DNA from: DTKD01 sp964494345
GTDB taxonomy: Bacteria > Armatimonadota > UBA5829
NCBI GenBank assembly: GCA_964494345.1
Contig: CAZBSI010000007.1
Coordinates: 62,001 to 126,000 of the forward strand
DNA length: 64,000 nt
Direction of reading: 5' to 3'
A program made the translations under genes and the position numbers. Below the pieces are notes generated by a model, which saw only the letters and a program-made list of their open reading frames with translations, was not told the DNA's origin and did not search any database. Positions 7,320-15,551 of the stretch are shown here, in pieces (within the stretch, counting starts at the first letter, position 1; each line of letters begins with the position of its first letter).

Positions 7320-8411
7320 ATGAGTAACGACAAAATTGAAATCAGCTTTGACGGCGAGGACAATGAGCCACAGCCGCCAGTTAAGAAACTGGTAATTAGC
7401 AACGAAGACCTAGTCAATGTGCCTGATCATCAGCCGTTTGCTCCGAAACAGCCCCAGGGGTTTGTTATGCCGGACGGCAACGCTGTGGGGTATCAGAATA
7501 AGTCCGCTGCGGCAGCGGTGTCGAGCCGGAGCCTTATGAATATGGCGATAGCAGGACTTATCGGCGGCTTTTTGGCGTGGGCGATAACTGAGCCTATTTT
7601 TGGTGATAAGTCTGGCGCTAGCAACGCGATGATGATACTCATTGAGATGGGGCTTTTTGGAGGGATAATTGGAGGATTGATCGGAGGCTGTCTGGGTGCG
7701 GCTGATGGCGTAGTCTCCGGTGTTGCCGAGAAGGCTGTGAGGCCGGGGCTGATCGGCATGGCGATCGGCTTAGGCGGAGGCTTTTTGGGCGGGGTTTTCG
7801 GACAGATTGTCTATGGGACGTTGCTTCAAACGGGTTCTCTCAGTTTGCCAACTGTTATGGTTGCAAGAACTATCGGATGGTCGGTGGTTGGAATATTCGT
7901 AGGATTAGGCCAGGGCATTGGCCGCGGCTCTGGCAAGCGGGTTGTAAATGGTCTGTTAGGCGGGCTGATAGGTGGTTTTATAGCAGGGGCATTGTTTGAT
8001 CCGATCGGGCTACTCGTTGCGACTGGGTTGGTCAGTCGATTGATTGGCATTACAGTGCTGGGTACGGCGGCTGGGCTGGCGGTCGGTTTGGTCGAAGAAA
8101 TGCGAAAAGAGGCCTGGCTGACCATACTTCAAGGACCGCTTACTGGAAAACAATTCATTTTGTATGAACAGAGGACCAGAATCGGCAGCTCGCCGAAGTG
8201 TGAGATCACCCTGGTGAAGGACCCGCAGATATTGCCGGAACATGTTTGTATAGAAAATCAGGGGACAAGTTTTAGCTTGAGCGGAATAATGGGCCCGGCG
8301 GTTGTGAATAACCAGCAGGTGCAGCAGGCGCGATTACAGGGGGGGAGCACTATCAGGCTGGGCAGCACATCGATTCTGTTTGAAGAGAAGGCTATAGGGA
8401 GCCGTCCGTGA
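7320..8411 (+). CDS. Multi-span glycine-rich membrane protein with C-terminal FHA domain
   Basis: An AAAGGAGAG site precedes the ATG. The N-terminus carries a degenerate locus motif (DKIEISF, 4-10). Residues about 73-255 are a chain of Gly-rich hydrophobic segments (GGxxGG repeats). The last 95 residues form an FHA fold: RTRIGSSPKCEITL near 283-296, then an E-H pair and an N-N-Q turn. FHA domains bind phosphothreonine peptides, so this protein may link Ser/Thr kinase signalling to the system; no kinase is in the window. Its stop overlaps the next gene (GTGA). Confidence 0.85.
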   Translation: MSNDKIEISFDGEDNEPQPPVKKLVISNEDLVNVPDHQPFAPKQPQGFVMPDGNAVGYQNKSAAAAVSSRSLMNMAIAGLIGGFLAWAITEPIFGDKSGASNAMMILIEMGLFGGIIGGLIGGCLGAADGVVSGVAEKAVRPGLIGMAIGLGGGFLGGVFGQIVYGTLLQTGSLSLPTVMVARTIGWSVVGIFVGLGQGIGRGSGKRVVNGLLGGLIGGFIAGALFDPIGLLVATGLVSRLIGITVLGTAAGLAVGLVEEMRKEAWLTILQGPLTGKQFILYEQRTRIGSSPKCEITLVKDPQILPEHVCIENQGTSFSLSGIMGPAVVNNQQVQQARLQGGSTIRLGSTSILFEEKAIGSRP

Positions 8412-8962
8412 CTACGGTAACTGGTAAAAATTGTCCATTTTGTCAGACTCCGATAAAACCTGGGGTTGACGTAATAATCTGTCCGGCGTGTGATATGCCC
8501 CATCACACCGAATGCTGGCGGGAAAACGGCGGCTGCACGACTTACGGATGTACGGGAGTGTCGACGCCCAGCGGGTTTGATTATATACCGGCGCCTGTGA
8601 CGCGGTCGCCTGTTTCCGCAGTGGTAGAGACTCCGCCAGCATGGCCTGTAATATTGGCCGTTTTACTATTTATATATGTGCTGACTATAGCAATTTCAAT
8701 ATGCTCAGAAGCGCAGTATCGCGTTCCTATAGAAACATCTCATTCCTCGGGCTGGTATGATGACTCTTACGACTCAGGCGAGGAAGATGAAGCGGCTTAC
8801 GAAGAAGAGGACAGCGGATCGGATGTGGACGAAGGTGACGAAAGTTATTTGGAAGAGGACACGACGATTGATGATGATGACACCGAATACGACGAGTCGG
8901 ATTTAGATGAGTTTGAGGACGATTGGGCTAGCGAAGACGAGGATGATGGCGGGGGTTACTGA
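8408..8962 (+). CDS. RING-like zinc-finger membrane protein E with acidic tail
   Basis: This 184-residue protein starts at a GTG that overlaps the FHA gene stop. The finger is at 9-48 (C9, C12, C25, C28, H32/H33, C36, C43, C48). A single membrane helix follows at about 77-97. The last 75 residues are extremely rich in Asp, Glu, Ser and Tyr, with almost no basic residues. The tail could bind cations or basic partners, or act as an expanded version of the acidic motif seen in its neighbours. It is likely a fifth E3-like adaptor; function is inferred only from the finger and context. Confidence 0.82.
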   Translation: MTTVTGKNCPFCQTPIKPGVDVIICPACDMPHHTECWRENGGCTTYGCTGVSTPSGFDYIPAPVTRSPVSAVVETPPAWPVILAVLLFIYVLTIAISICSEAQYRVPIETSHSSGWYDDSYDSGEEDEAAYEEEDSGSDVDEGDESYLEEDTTIDDDDTEYDESDLDEFEDDWASEDEDDGGGY

Positions 8963-8997
8963 TCTGACCGCTTTTAGGCCAAGGAGATGATATATCT

Positions 8998-9591
8998 GTG
9001 CGCTTAATAGTAATGAGCTTAATATGTGCGATAGGCGTGTCGGTTCTAATTTCCGGTTGTGGCGTTGATTCGCCCTCGTCAACAGATAGGGCCCCGGCCG
9101 GGTCACTGTTCAGTTCGGATGTATCGGAACGCTTGGAGCAGCACGGTGCGCAAACCGGGGATGTGCAAGCAAGCCTGATCTGGAACAACTATAACGATCT
9201 GGATCTGCATATCATTGATCCCAATGACGAACGTATCTACTTCGCACACAAACGGGCCAGGTCCGGAGGGCATCTGGATGTGGATATGAACGCGGGCGGG
9301 CGAGAATCTAACGAACCCGTGGAAAACATATATTTTCCGCAAGGTCAGGCTCCTGCCGGGCGATACAGGGTCTATGTCCACTACTACGCTCAACACGACA
9401 CCGAAAACCTCACCCCATTCCGGTGTGAAGTGCTGGTTAAGGATAAGGTGCATAAATTCGCTGGCGAGATGTCCAAAGGCGAACAGATACGACTGATTTA
9501 TGAGTTCACCCTGGAAGGCAAGCAAGAAGAACGTCGCCCGAGGCCTGGCGACTCTCCCCGGTTGTTTTCGCCGATGCGAGGGGGAGGATAG
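8998..9591 (+). CDS. Lipoprotein with YfaP/DUF2135-like domain
   Basis: The GTG start lies 11 bp after AAGGAG. A short signal peptide ends in the lipobox LISGC, so C21 would be lipidated. The mature part has the DUF2135/YfaP signature: G-D-V-Q-A-S-L-I-W-N, D-L-D-L-H-I-I-D-P-N, SGGHLDVDMNAGG and ENIYFPQGQAPAG. This is a beta-sandwich found in YfaP proteins. It follows RING gene E by 35 bp and ends the operon; the next gene is convergent. It may be the envelope-facing partner of the membrane proteins, but no direct link is visible. Confidence 0.8.
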   Translation: MRLIVMSLICAIGVSVLISGCGVDSPSSTDRAPAGSLFSSDVSERLEQHGAQTGDVQASLIWNNYNDLDLHIIDPNDERIYFAHKRARSGGHLDVDMNAGGRESNEPVENIYFPQGQAPAGRYRVYVHYYAQHDTENLTPFRCEVLVKDKVHKFAGEMSKGEQIRLIYEFTLEGKQEERRPRPGDSPRLFSPMRGGG

Positions 9592-9625
9592 GGAATATCG
9601 ATAAGAGCCGGTGGGATTTTTCGCT

Positions 9626-11419
9626 CTACTGAAAGTCTTCTGTATCAAGATATAAGTCGGCTAATGTCTGTTTTGAAATGAAGCCTTTTATGTTATCCGC
9701 GCGATAGTCGGCTCCTTGCGGCACTACAAACGCTACAAACGCCTCTGACGAGCGTAGATTTGCCATCACATTGATCAGTATGGACTTGTGAGACACGAAT
9801 ATAAAATCGCGGCGGACAACCTCTTCGATGGCGATGTTTTGTGCTGCCGCCAACTCATCTCGTGTGACAAATCCGACTACTCTGGCGTTATCGACGACTA
9901 TGAGTAGCGATATGTCCTGATCCTGTGAAAGTCTCGCGGCGATGGCTTCAGCAGGCTCACCGCGTCGGATCAATGCCAGCGAAGAATCCATCAGGTCTTG
10001 TGCTGATTTCAAGAGTCGCAGGTCTTTTTTGAATATCTCCGGTATATAGCGCCCTCGCCTTGTCAGTTTCATAGTGTAGATACTTTCGCTGAGCAGCGAT
10101 TTGCGAAGGCCGTAACTGATAGCAACAGTGGTGGCCGCCGGCAGCAGGGCGTTGTAGTCCAGAGTCATCTCGAATAGCATCACTATCGCAGTCATCGCCG
10201 CGCCCGTTGCTCCCCCGACGGCGCCTGCCATTCCCGCCACCGCGAAAGCTCCTATATCAATCGTCACTGATGGGAATACCCATTGAATCGCCGTTCCATA
10301 AGCAGCGCCCAAAGTCGCTCCCAGAAATAGCGAAGGGGAAAACACCCCACCGGAAGCTCCTGAGCCGAGGGTCAGAGAAGTGGCAGCGAGCTTCAACACA
10401 AATAGTAGCAACAATAAATATACTGGAAAGCGGACCCCGGAGAATATGTCCTGCACCGTCGCATAGCCAAGCCCCTCGACGTAGTAGTGGCCGAAGTATA
10501 TCGTAAGCAGATAAATAATGACGCCTACGATAAACATCCCCAACAGATGCTTTCGATAATAGCTGCCTGCTATTCGTTTTTCAAAAAAATCCTCAGTTCC
10601 ATAAAGAGACTTTATAAACGCAAGGGAAGCAAGTCCAATGATCAGCCCAAGCCCAATATATGTGAGCAGTTCCCAGAAGTGATCGAGGTGGAAAAAGACT
10701 ATGTCCCGCAGCATAATCGTGAAGACAGGGTGATCTCCGAAAAATACCCTGCCGATAAACGTCGCTGTGGAACAGGCCAGCACAACAGGCACAATGGTCC
10801 TGGCGCTGACCTCGTGAAGCATTAATTCTACAGCGAATAACACCCCTCCCACCGGTGTGTTGAATGTGGCTGCGATACCCGCACCGGCTCCACAAGCGAT
10901 CATAGTGAGGCATTGGTCGGTGGACACTTTTAACCATCGCCCGATGTTCGAGCCAAACGTAGACCCTATCTGAACAATAGGCCCTTCCCTGCCGACTGAG
11001 CCTCCGCTTCCGATCGATATGGCGGAGGCAATTGATTTGATCACCGCGACCACGGGTTTAATAATTCCACGGTTATAATAGATCGCATCCATCACTTCCG
11101 GCACGCCGTGGCCCCTGGCTTCCGGTGCGAAGTTCTTCACCAAAAACGCAACAAATACAGCCCCGACGACTGGCGCGAGAATGACGAACGGCCCCCACGG
11201 GCTTGGCGGGGTATGGACGTTGGAGTTATATACGAAAGAAAACTTGCCGAGGAACAGCAAATTGTGAGCCAGCGCTATCAGATCGCGAAACGCGACCGCG
11301 CCAAACCCCGCAACTATTCCCGTGAGAATAGCCAGCAAAGACAGGCCCAGCAAACCCAGCGTGCGGTTTTCGGTAGAAGAGTTATCGTTCATCTCAGGAT
11401 CATGGTTTACCACCGACAT
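9626..11419 (-). CDS. CLC-type chloride channel/antiporter with paired CBS domains
   Basis: The 597-residue protein has the CLC selectivity-filter motifs: GSGGSVGREGP (137-147, with the gating glutamate E145) and GASGGVFSP further on. Many hydrophobic helices are seen to about residue 440. The C-terminal 140 residues form two CBS repeats, which in this family sense adenine nucleotides. The gating Glu favours a Cl-/H+ exchanger or gated channel. It lies 46 bp downstream of the histidine kinase on the same strand, so it may be co-transcribed with, and controlled by, that two-component system. Confidence 0.92.
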   Translation of the reverse strand: MSVVNHDPEMNDNSSTENRTLGLLGLSLLAILTGIVAGFGAVAFRDLIALAHNLLFLGKFSFVYNSNVHTPPSPWGPFVILAPVVGAVFVAFLVKNFAPEARGHGVPEVMDAIYYNRGIIKPVVAVIKSIASAISIGSGGSVGREGPIVQIGSTFGSNIGRWLKVSTDQCLTMIACGAGAGIAATFNTPVGGVLFAVELMLHEVSARTIVPVVLACSTATFIGRVFFGDHPVFTIMLRDIVFFHLDHFWELLTYIGLGLIIGLASLAFIKSLYGTEDFFEKRIAGSYYRKHLLGMFIVGVIIYLLTIYFGHYYVEGLGYATVQDIFSGVRFPVYLLLLLFVLKLAATSLTLGSGASGGVFSPSLFLGATLGAAYGTAIQWVFPSVTIDIGAFAVAGMAGAVGGATGAAMTAIVMLFEMTLDYNALLPAATTVAISYGLRKSLLSESIYTMKLTRRGRYIPEIFKKDLRLLKSAQDLMDSSLALIRRGEPAEAIAARLSQDQDISLLIVVDNARVVGFVTRDELAAAQNIAIEEVVRRDFIFVSHKSILINVMANLRSSEAFVAFVVPQGADYRADNIKGFISKQTLADLYLDTEDFQ

Positions 11420-11465
11420 TGGCTGCCAAACGCCGATGTATTCGATCCTGATGGGGTTATGTGAG

Positions 11466-12794
11466 CTATTTCGAATTCATCGCTGAGGCTGATTGGGTTT
11501 CGATGAGCAGGCTGGCACAAAATCTGGAATCGACAGAAATCGCATCAAGCCGCCAGCCATTAGCGTCGGCTATTGATTTGCAGATTGCCAACCCAAGCCC
11601 CGTACCCCCGGTCCTGGCATTACGTGATGTATCCCAACGCGAGAAAGGCTCGAAGAACTCCTCTGGCTTCCAGGTCAGAGGCTGGTCGGAGTCGTTGGAT
11701 ATTTCCAGGCGCACACCGCCGTCGTCAGCGCCAATGCTAACCTCTACAAGCCCACCCACCGAGCAGTATTTTGCGGCGTTCTCGATAAGGTTTCGCACAA
11801 GTATATCCAAATGACTCGGCGGAGTGAGAAGCTCCGCTTCGTCCGGCACGCGCAAATTCACACGCAACCTGCGTTCGTCGACGGTCTGCCGGCAATGAGC
11901 CAGTGATCGATTACAGATATCCACCATATCGGCAGGCTCCTTTGGCGGCAGCGATGTCAACGATTCAAATTGATAGAGAAGAAGCAGCGCGCGCACCAAA
12001 GAGACAAGTCTTCTGGCCTGTGTGTAAGCCTCCTCCATAGCAGCCTTATATTCGTCTTTGCTCCTCTCCCTGCTCATCGCAAGTTCCAGGTGACCCGATA
12101 AAGCCTGAAGCGGGGTTCGCAGCTCGTGAGACGCAGCAGAGTAGAATCGTCCTTTGGCAGCCGCAGTTTCGGTAATCCGACGCAACAGCCCATTGAGAGT
12201 ATCTACCAGCTCCACCATCTCGTGGTCCTGAGATGGCGGGTTAAGGCTGATTGCGAGATTGTCTACCGACGACACTTTTGCCTGCCGCGCAAGTTGTGGA
12301 ATGGGTTTGAGAGCACGTCCAACCAACACCCACGCACCAACAGAGGCGATAATCACCACAAAAATGCCAAGCGACGACAGCGTCAGGGTGTGGTAGTTGA
12401 GGGCTTTATTCGTCTTTGCCCAGGGCATTCCAAGCACGATAGTAGAGCCATCAGGAAGTTTAGAAGTAACAATGCGCCAGTTGGAGACATCTGGTTGTGA
12501 GGGCGCATCCTCCTGAGTCTTTCCGATGACTCGCCCATCTTTATCGACAATGCTCAGCGTAAGATCGGTGCCCCTGAGGTCTTCCTGTTCCTCGGCAATC
12601 AAATCGGCCAGATTATCATACTGCTGCGATTCGGCCATCGCACTCTCTGCAGCGGCAGTCAACACGCTGATTGCGTTGCGCTCCGCAAAATACCGGACAT
12701 AACAGATAAGGCTGATTATCGCAGCGATAATCAACAGCGCAAGATACAGTGAAAAGACGGCCGTCAGCCTCGCGCGAATCGACTTAAACATCAT
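11466..12794 (-). CDS. Sensor histidine kinase of an OmpR-type two-component system
   Basis: The order is membrane helix (about 10-32), periplasmic sensor loop, membrane helix (about 135-158), HAMP-like linker, then the kinase core. The H-box SHELRTPL holds the phospho-accepting H223. The N-box NLIENAAKY and G-box GGTGLGLAI form the ATP site. Length (442) is normal for the HisKA/EnvZ-like class. The start overlaps the end of the response-regulator gene by 11 bp, so the pair is translationally coupled. The signal is unknown. Confidence 0.93.
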   Translation of the reverse strand: MMFKSIRARLTAVFSLYLALLIIAAIISLICYVRYFAERNAISVLTAAAESAMAESQQYDNLADLIAEEQEDLRGTDLTLSIVDKDGRVIGKTQEDAPSQPDVSNWRIVTSKLPDGSTIVLGMPWAKTNKALNYHTLTLSSLGIFVVIIASVGAWVLVGRALKPIPQLARQAKVSSVDNLAISLNPPSQDHEMVELVDTLNGLLRRITETAAAKGRFYSAASHELRTPLQALSGHLELAMSRERSKDEYKAAMEEAYTQARRLVSLVRALLLLYQFESLTSLPPKEPADMVDICNRSLAHCRQTVDERRLRVNLRVPDEAELLTPPSHLDILVRNLIENAAKYCSVGGLVEVSIGADDGGVRLEISNDSDQPLTWKPEEFFEPFSRWDTSRNARTGGTGLGLAICKSIADANGWRLDAISVDSRFCASLLIETQSASAMNSK

Positions 12795-13461
12795 CGTCGA
12801 CGGCCATTCTGTAGCCGACTCCTCTAACGGTGTGGATCAGCGGGGTTTTATTATGCCTGCCCAATTTGTTTCTGAGATAGTTTATATAAACGTCCAACAC
12901 GTTGTCGTTGCCGTCGAAGTCGTATTGCCAGACATGGTCGAGGATCATTGAGCGCGTTACCACTCTTCCCGCATTGCGCATCAAATATTCCAGGAGCTTG
13001 TATTCCGTAGCCGATAGATATACGGTTTTGCCCGCCCTGATAATCTGCCGCGCAGCCGGATCCAGGCTGAGGTCTCCAACAGAGAGCACTGTGGGTGAAT
13101 GGACTCCTCTGCGAAGTAACGCCCGAACCCTGGCTAATAGCTCTGCTATCTGAAACGGCTTAACTATATAATCATCAGCCCCACTATCCAACCCTTCGAT
13201 CTTATCCTCCAGCGCATCTCTGGCTGTAATAATGAGAATAGGCGTCATTACTTTAGAGGCCCTGAGCCGCCGGGCAACTTCAAAACCGTTGGGCTGTGGA
13301 ATCATTACATCCAGGAGAATGATGTCGAAGCTTTCGGTTCGAGCAAGATGCAGCGCATCGGCGCCGTTATCCGTGGCAACCGGATTATACCCTGCCTCGC
13401 GCATAGCCTGAGCAAGGAATCGTGCGACGCTGTCATCATCTTCCACGATCAGAGTTCTCAT
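12784..13461 (-). CDS. OmpR/PhoB-family response regulator
   Basis: I chose the ATG at 13461 (AAAGG five bases upstream, and the receiver domain starts MRTLIVEDDD). An in-frame extension to 13518 has no conserved residues. The receiver has D51 as phosphosite (DIILLDVM) and the later T-A and K-P-F switch residues. A winged-helix DNA-binding domain follows (LSATEYKLLEYL... and HTVRGVGYRM). It is encoded with the kinase at 11466, and its likely targets include the adjacent CLC gene. Confidence 0.93.
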   Translation of the reverse strand: MRTLIVEDDDSVARFLAQAMREAGYNPVATDNGADALHLARTESFDIILLDVMIPQPNGFEVARRLRASKVMTPILIITARDALEDKIEGLDSGADDYIVKPFQIAELLARVRALLRRGVHSPTVLSVGDLSLDPAARQIIRAGKTVYLSATEYKLLEYLMRNAGRVVTRSMILDHVWQYDFDGNDNVLDVYINYLRNKLGRHNKTPLIHTVRGVGYRMAVDDDV

Positions 13462-13582
13462 AACGACCTTTCGGACGGACACATCCCGCCAATCAGCGGG
13501 CTCCTCAGCGGTATCCATAATAATTGTAACTCAGATATTGACTGCATACCAGCTCAGCAGAATTAGATTTCAAGCTGAAGCC

Positions 13583-14104
13583 TCAATACTTCCATTGAAC
13601 GCCCACACCTTCCGGAGATACTACAATGCGTTCTTTGGTAAAATGCCTGGCTATGTAGTGACCGAGCAATGCACCCGCAGCGACGTCCTTCCAATAATGC
13701 GAGCCCGCCTCAACCCTTGAGAAGCCAATCGCCGAGGCGAGAGTGTACGCGGGCCATTTGTATTGTGGTTTATACTCGGCCAATACGGTGGCCATAGCGA
13801 ATGCTGTAGAGGTGTGTCCGCTCGGGAAGCTGGTCAGAGAATCGGTATTCGGTCGTTTCTCATTGACCACGCGCTTTAAAATACTCGTGGCTAAACATGT
13901 CGCACCAACAGCTTTTGCGCCTTGCATAAACTCGTGCTTATCTGATATCAAAGCCAATCCGCCAGCCACAACGAATGGCTGAACGGTGGAAGAAATAGAG
14001 CGCGCCAGCGGCTCGCTGATCACCTCGGTGCTCCAGGCCGTCGAACCGGTCGCGATAGTGAGTAGGATCGGGAATAGTACTGAGTACTTGAGGCGTCTTT
14101 TCAT
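13583..14104 (-). CDS. PAP2-superfamily phosphatase
   Basis: The 173-residue protein has the three acid-phosphatase motifs: K-x6-RP (KRVVNEKRP), PSGHT and SRVEAGSHYWKD. An N-terminal hydrophobic stretch is a signal peptide or membrane anchor. Related enzymes dephosphorylate undecaprenyl pyrophosphate or phosphatidic acid at the envelope; the substrate cannot be read here. It is 122 bp upstream of the response-regulator start on the same strand. Confidence 0.9.
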   Translation of the reverse strand: MKRRLKYSVLFPILLTIATGSTAWSTEVISEPLARSISSTVQPFVVAGGLALISDKHEFMQGAKAVGATCLATSILKRVVNEKRPNTDSLTSFPSGHTSTAFAMATVLAEYKPQYKWPAYTLASAIGFSRVEAGSHYWKDVAAGALLGHYIARHFTKERIVVSPEGVGVQWKY

Positions 14105-14349
14105 CAGTTGTCTTTCTCCAAATACTTGTCCTTGGGACTCTGCATTGGATCAATTGTCGTCCGGATATCTTAGTTGTGCCTGTGTAGAATCTTAGAGTTT
14201 TCTAAGAGATCGGCGGTATGGAGGATGCTGCAGCGTTCTCAATCCGCTTATTGGGTGAGGATATCTGTTTGTCTACTCTCGATTGTCGCGCAAACTGCCG
14301 ATACTATAATCGGACTATCCGGCTGTGCCGGGATTTTTGTGAGGGTAAT

Positions 14350-15393
14350 ATGGCGGCAACTGCGAGAGTAATCGACCCCGTAAGCACATTTAACGCGGCT
14401 GAGCATCAACTGGAAAAACGACGCGACAACGAGGCATTTGATCTATATTTTCTGTTGCGAGATTCCGGCCGGATGGCTCCTTTGGCGTATTATCGAATGG
14501 GAGAGATTCTGAATCGGGCTGGCGAGGTCGAGGAATCAATTGAGTGTCATCGAAAGGCGTTTGAGCTGGACCCGCATCTTGCTCGTGGAATCACAACGAA
14601 CGATCATCCCTGTCACGACTACCGCTATCATTTTGTCGAGCAAACCGAAGTGACGCAGTGCCCGATGTGCGGCGAGCAGGGGCGAAAACATTCCTGCTAC
14701 AACGCGGTCACCAAGCCCGACTTCACACCCGGATTTGACCCAATCCGCGTTTGGATGCACTGCGATTCCTGCCATCATATCTATGCGGCGAATTATCCCG
14801 CCGAGCTCGCCGAAGTATTGAGGAACCACCCGCATGACTGGCATTCTACCCCTCGCCACGAGGTGTTTCCAGCGTTGGGCAGAGTTTTAAGCAATATAAG
14901 AACCCTGGCGCCGGGTAATCGGTTGTTGGAGATCGGCGTGGGTTCCGGGGAAATGGCGGCGGTGGCCAGGGAGTTTTTGTTCGACGTAACCGGCGTTGAC
15001 ATTCGACCTGCATACGCGAAAGCGGTGTCGGAGAGTCTGGGAATAATGGTCCACGGTTGCGATTTTCTGGAGTATGAGGCGGACAGCACGTACGACGTGA
15101 TATGTATGGGGGATGTACTAGAACATACCCCAGAGCCGGTGAGGATGCTGCTGAAAAGTATCTCGATGTTGAACGCGGGCGGGGTTTTGTGGATATCGAC
15201 GCCGAACTTCGAGAGCGCATTTTCCCGTGTGCAAAAAGACGCCAGCCCACTTTGGCGAGCCTGCGAACACCTCAACTACTTCTGCTATGAATCTTTGCAG
15301 ACTATGCTTAAGACTATGGGAGTTAACGTGGTGGATTACGCCATTTCACGCCACTGTCTGGGCACGATGGAGATAACCTGCGTGCGACAGTAA
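14350..15393 (+). CDS. SAM-dependent methyltransferase with N-terminal TPR and zinc site
   Basis: I take the ATG at 14350 (GAGG five bases upstream), giving 347 residues; the open frame runs further upstream without conservation. A TPR-like helical pair (about 10-75) is followed by two CxxC pairs (QCPMC and HCDSC) that look like a zinc ribbon. A class I methyltransferase follows, with motif I LLEIGVGSGEM, the acidic VTGVD strand, and an H-T-P-E-P segment. The target could be a small molecule, sugar or protein. A strong terminator follows. Confidence 0.85.
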   Translation: MAATARVIDPVSTFNAAEHQLEKRRDNEAFDLYFLLRDSGRMAPLAYYRMGEILNRAGEVEESIECHRKAFELDPHLARGITTNDHPCHDYRYHFVEQTEVTQCPMCGEQGRKHSCYNAVTKPDFTPGFDPIRVWMHCDSCHHIYAANYPAELAEVLRNHPHDWHSTPRHEVFPALGRVLSNIRTLAPGNRLLEIGVGSGEMAAVAREFLFDVTGVDIRPAYAKAVSESLGIMVHGCDFLEYEADSTYDVICMGDVLEHTPEPVRMLLKSISMLNAGGVLWISTPNFESAFSRVQKDASPLWRACEHLNYFCYESLQTMLKTMGVNVVDYAISRHCLGTMEITCVRQ

Positions 15394-15420
15394 AGCTCTG
15401 GCAAGATATTTCACGACTGC

Positions 15421-15455
15421 AAGCCCGAATGCGGAAAGCCGCTTCGGGCTTTTCC
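15421..15455 (+). terminator. Rho-independent terminator after the methyltransferase gene
   Basis: The nine-base arms AAGCCCGAA and TTCGGGCTT enclose a second small GCGG/CCGC stem, and a T-rich tail (TTTTCC) follows. It lies 28 bp after the stop codon. Confidence 0.88.
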
Positions 15456-15551
15456 TATACCACCGAATCAGCATTAGAGGAAAAATGCGCCTGGCCGTCA
15501 TAATAAACCTTGACGGAATATGGCGCAAAATCACTCTTTGAGAGGTGGATT

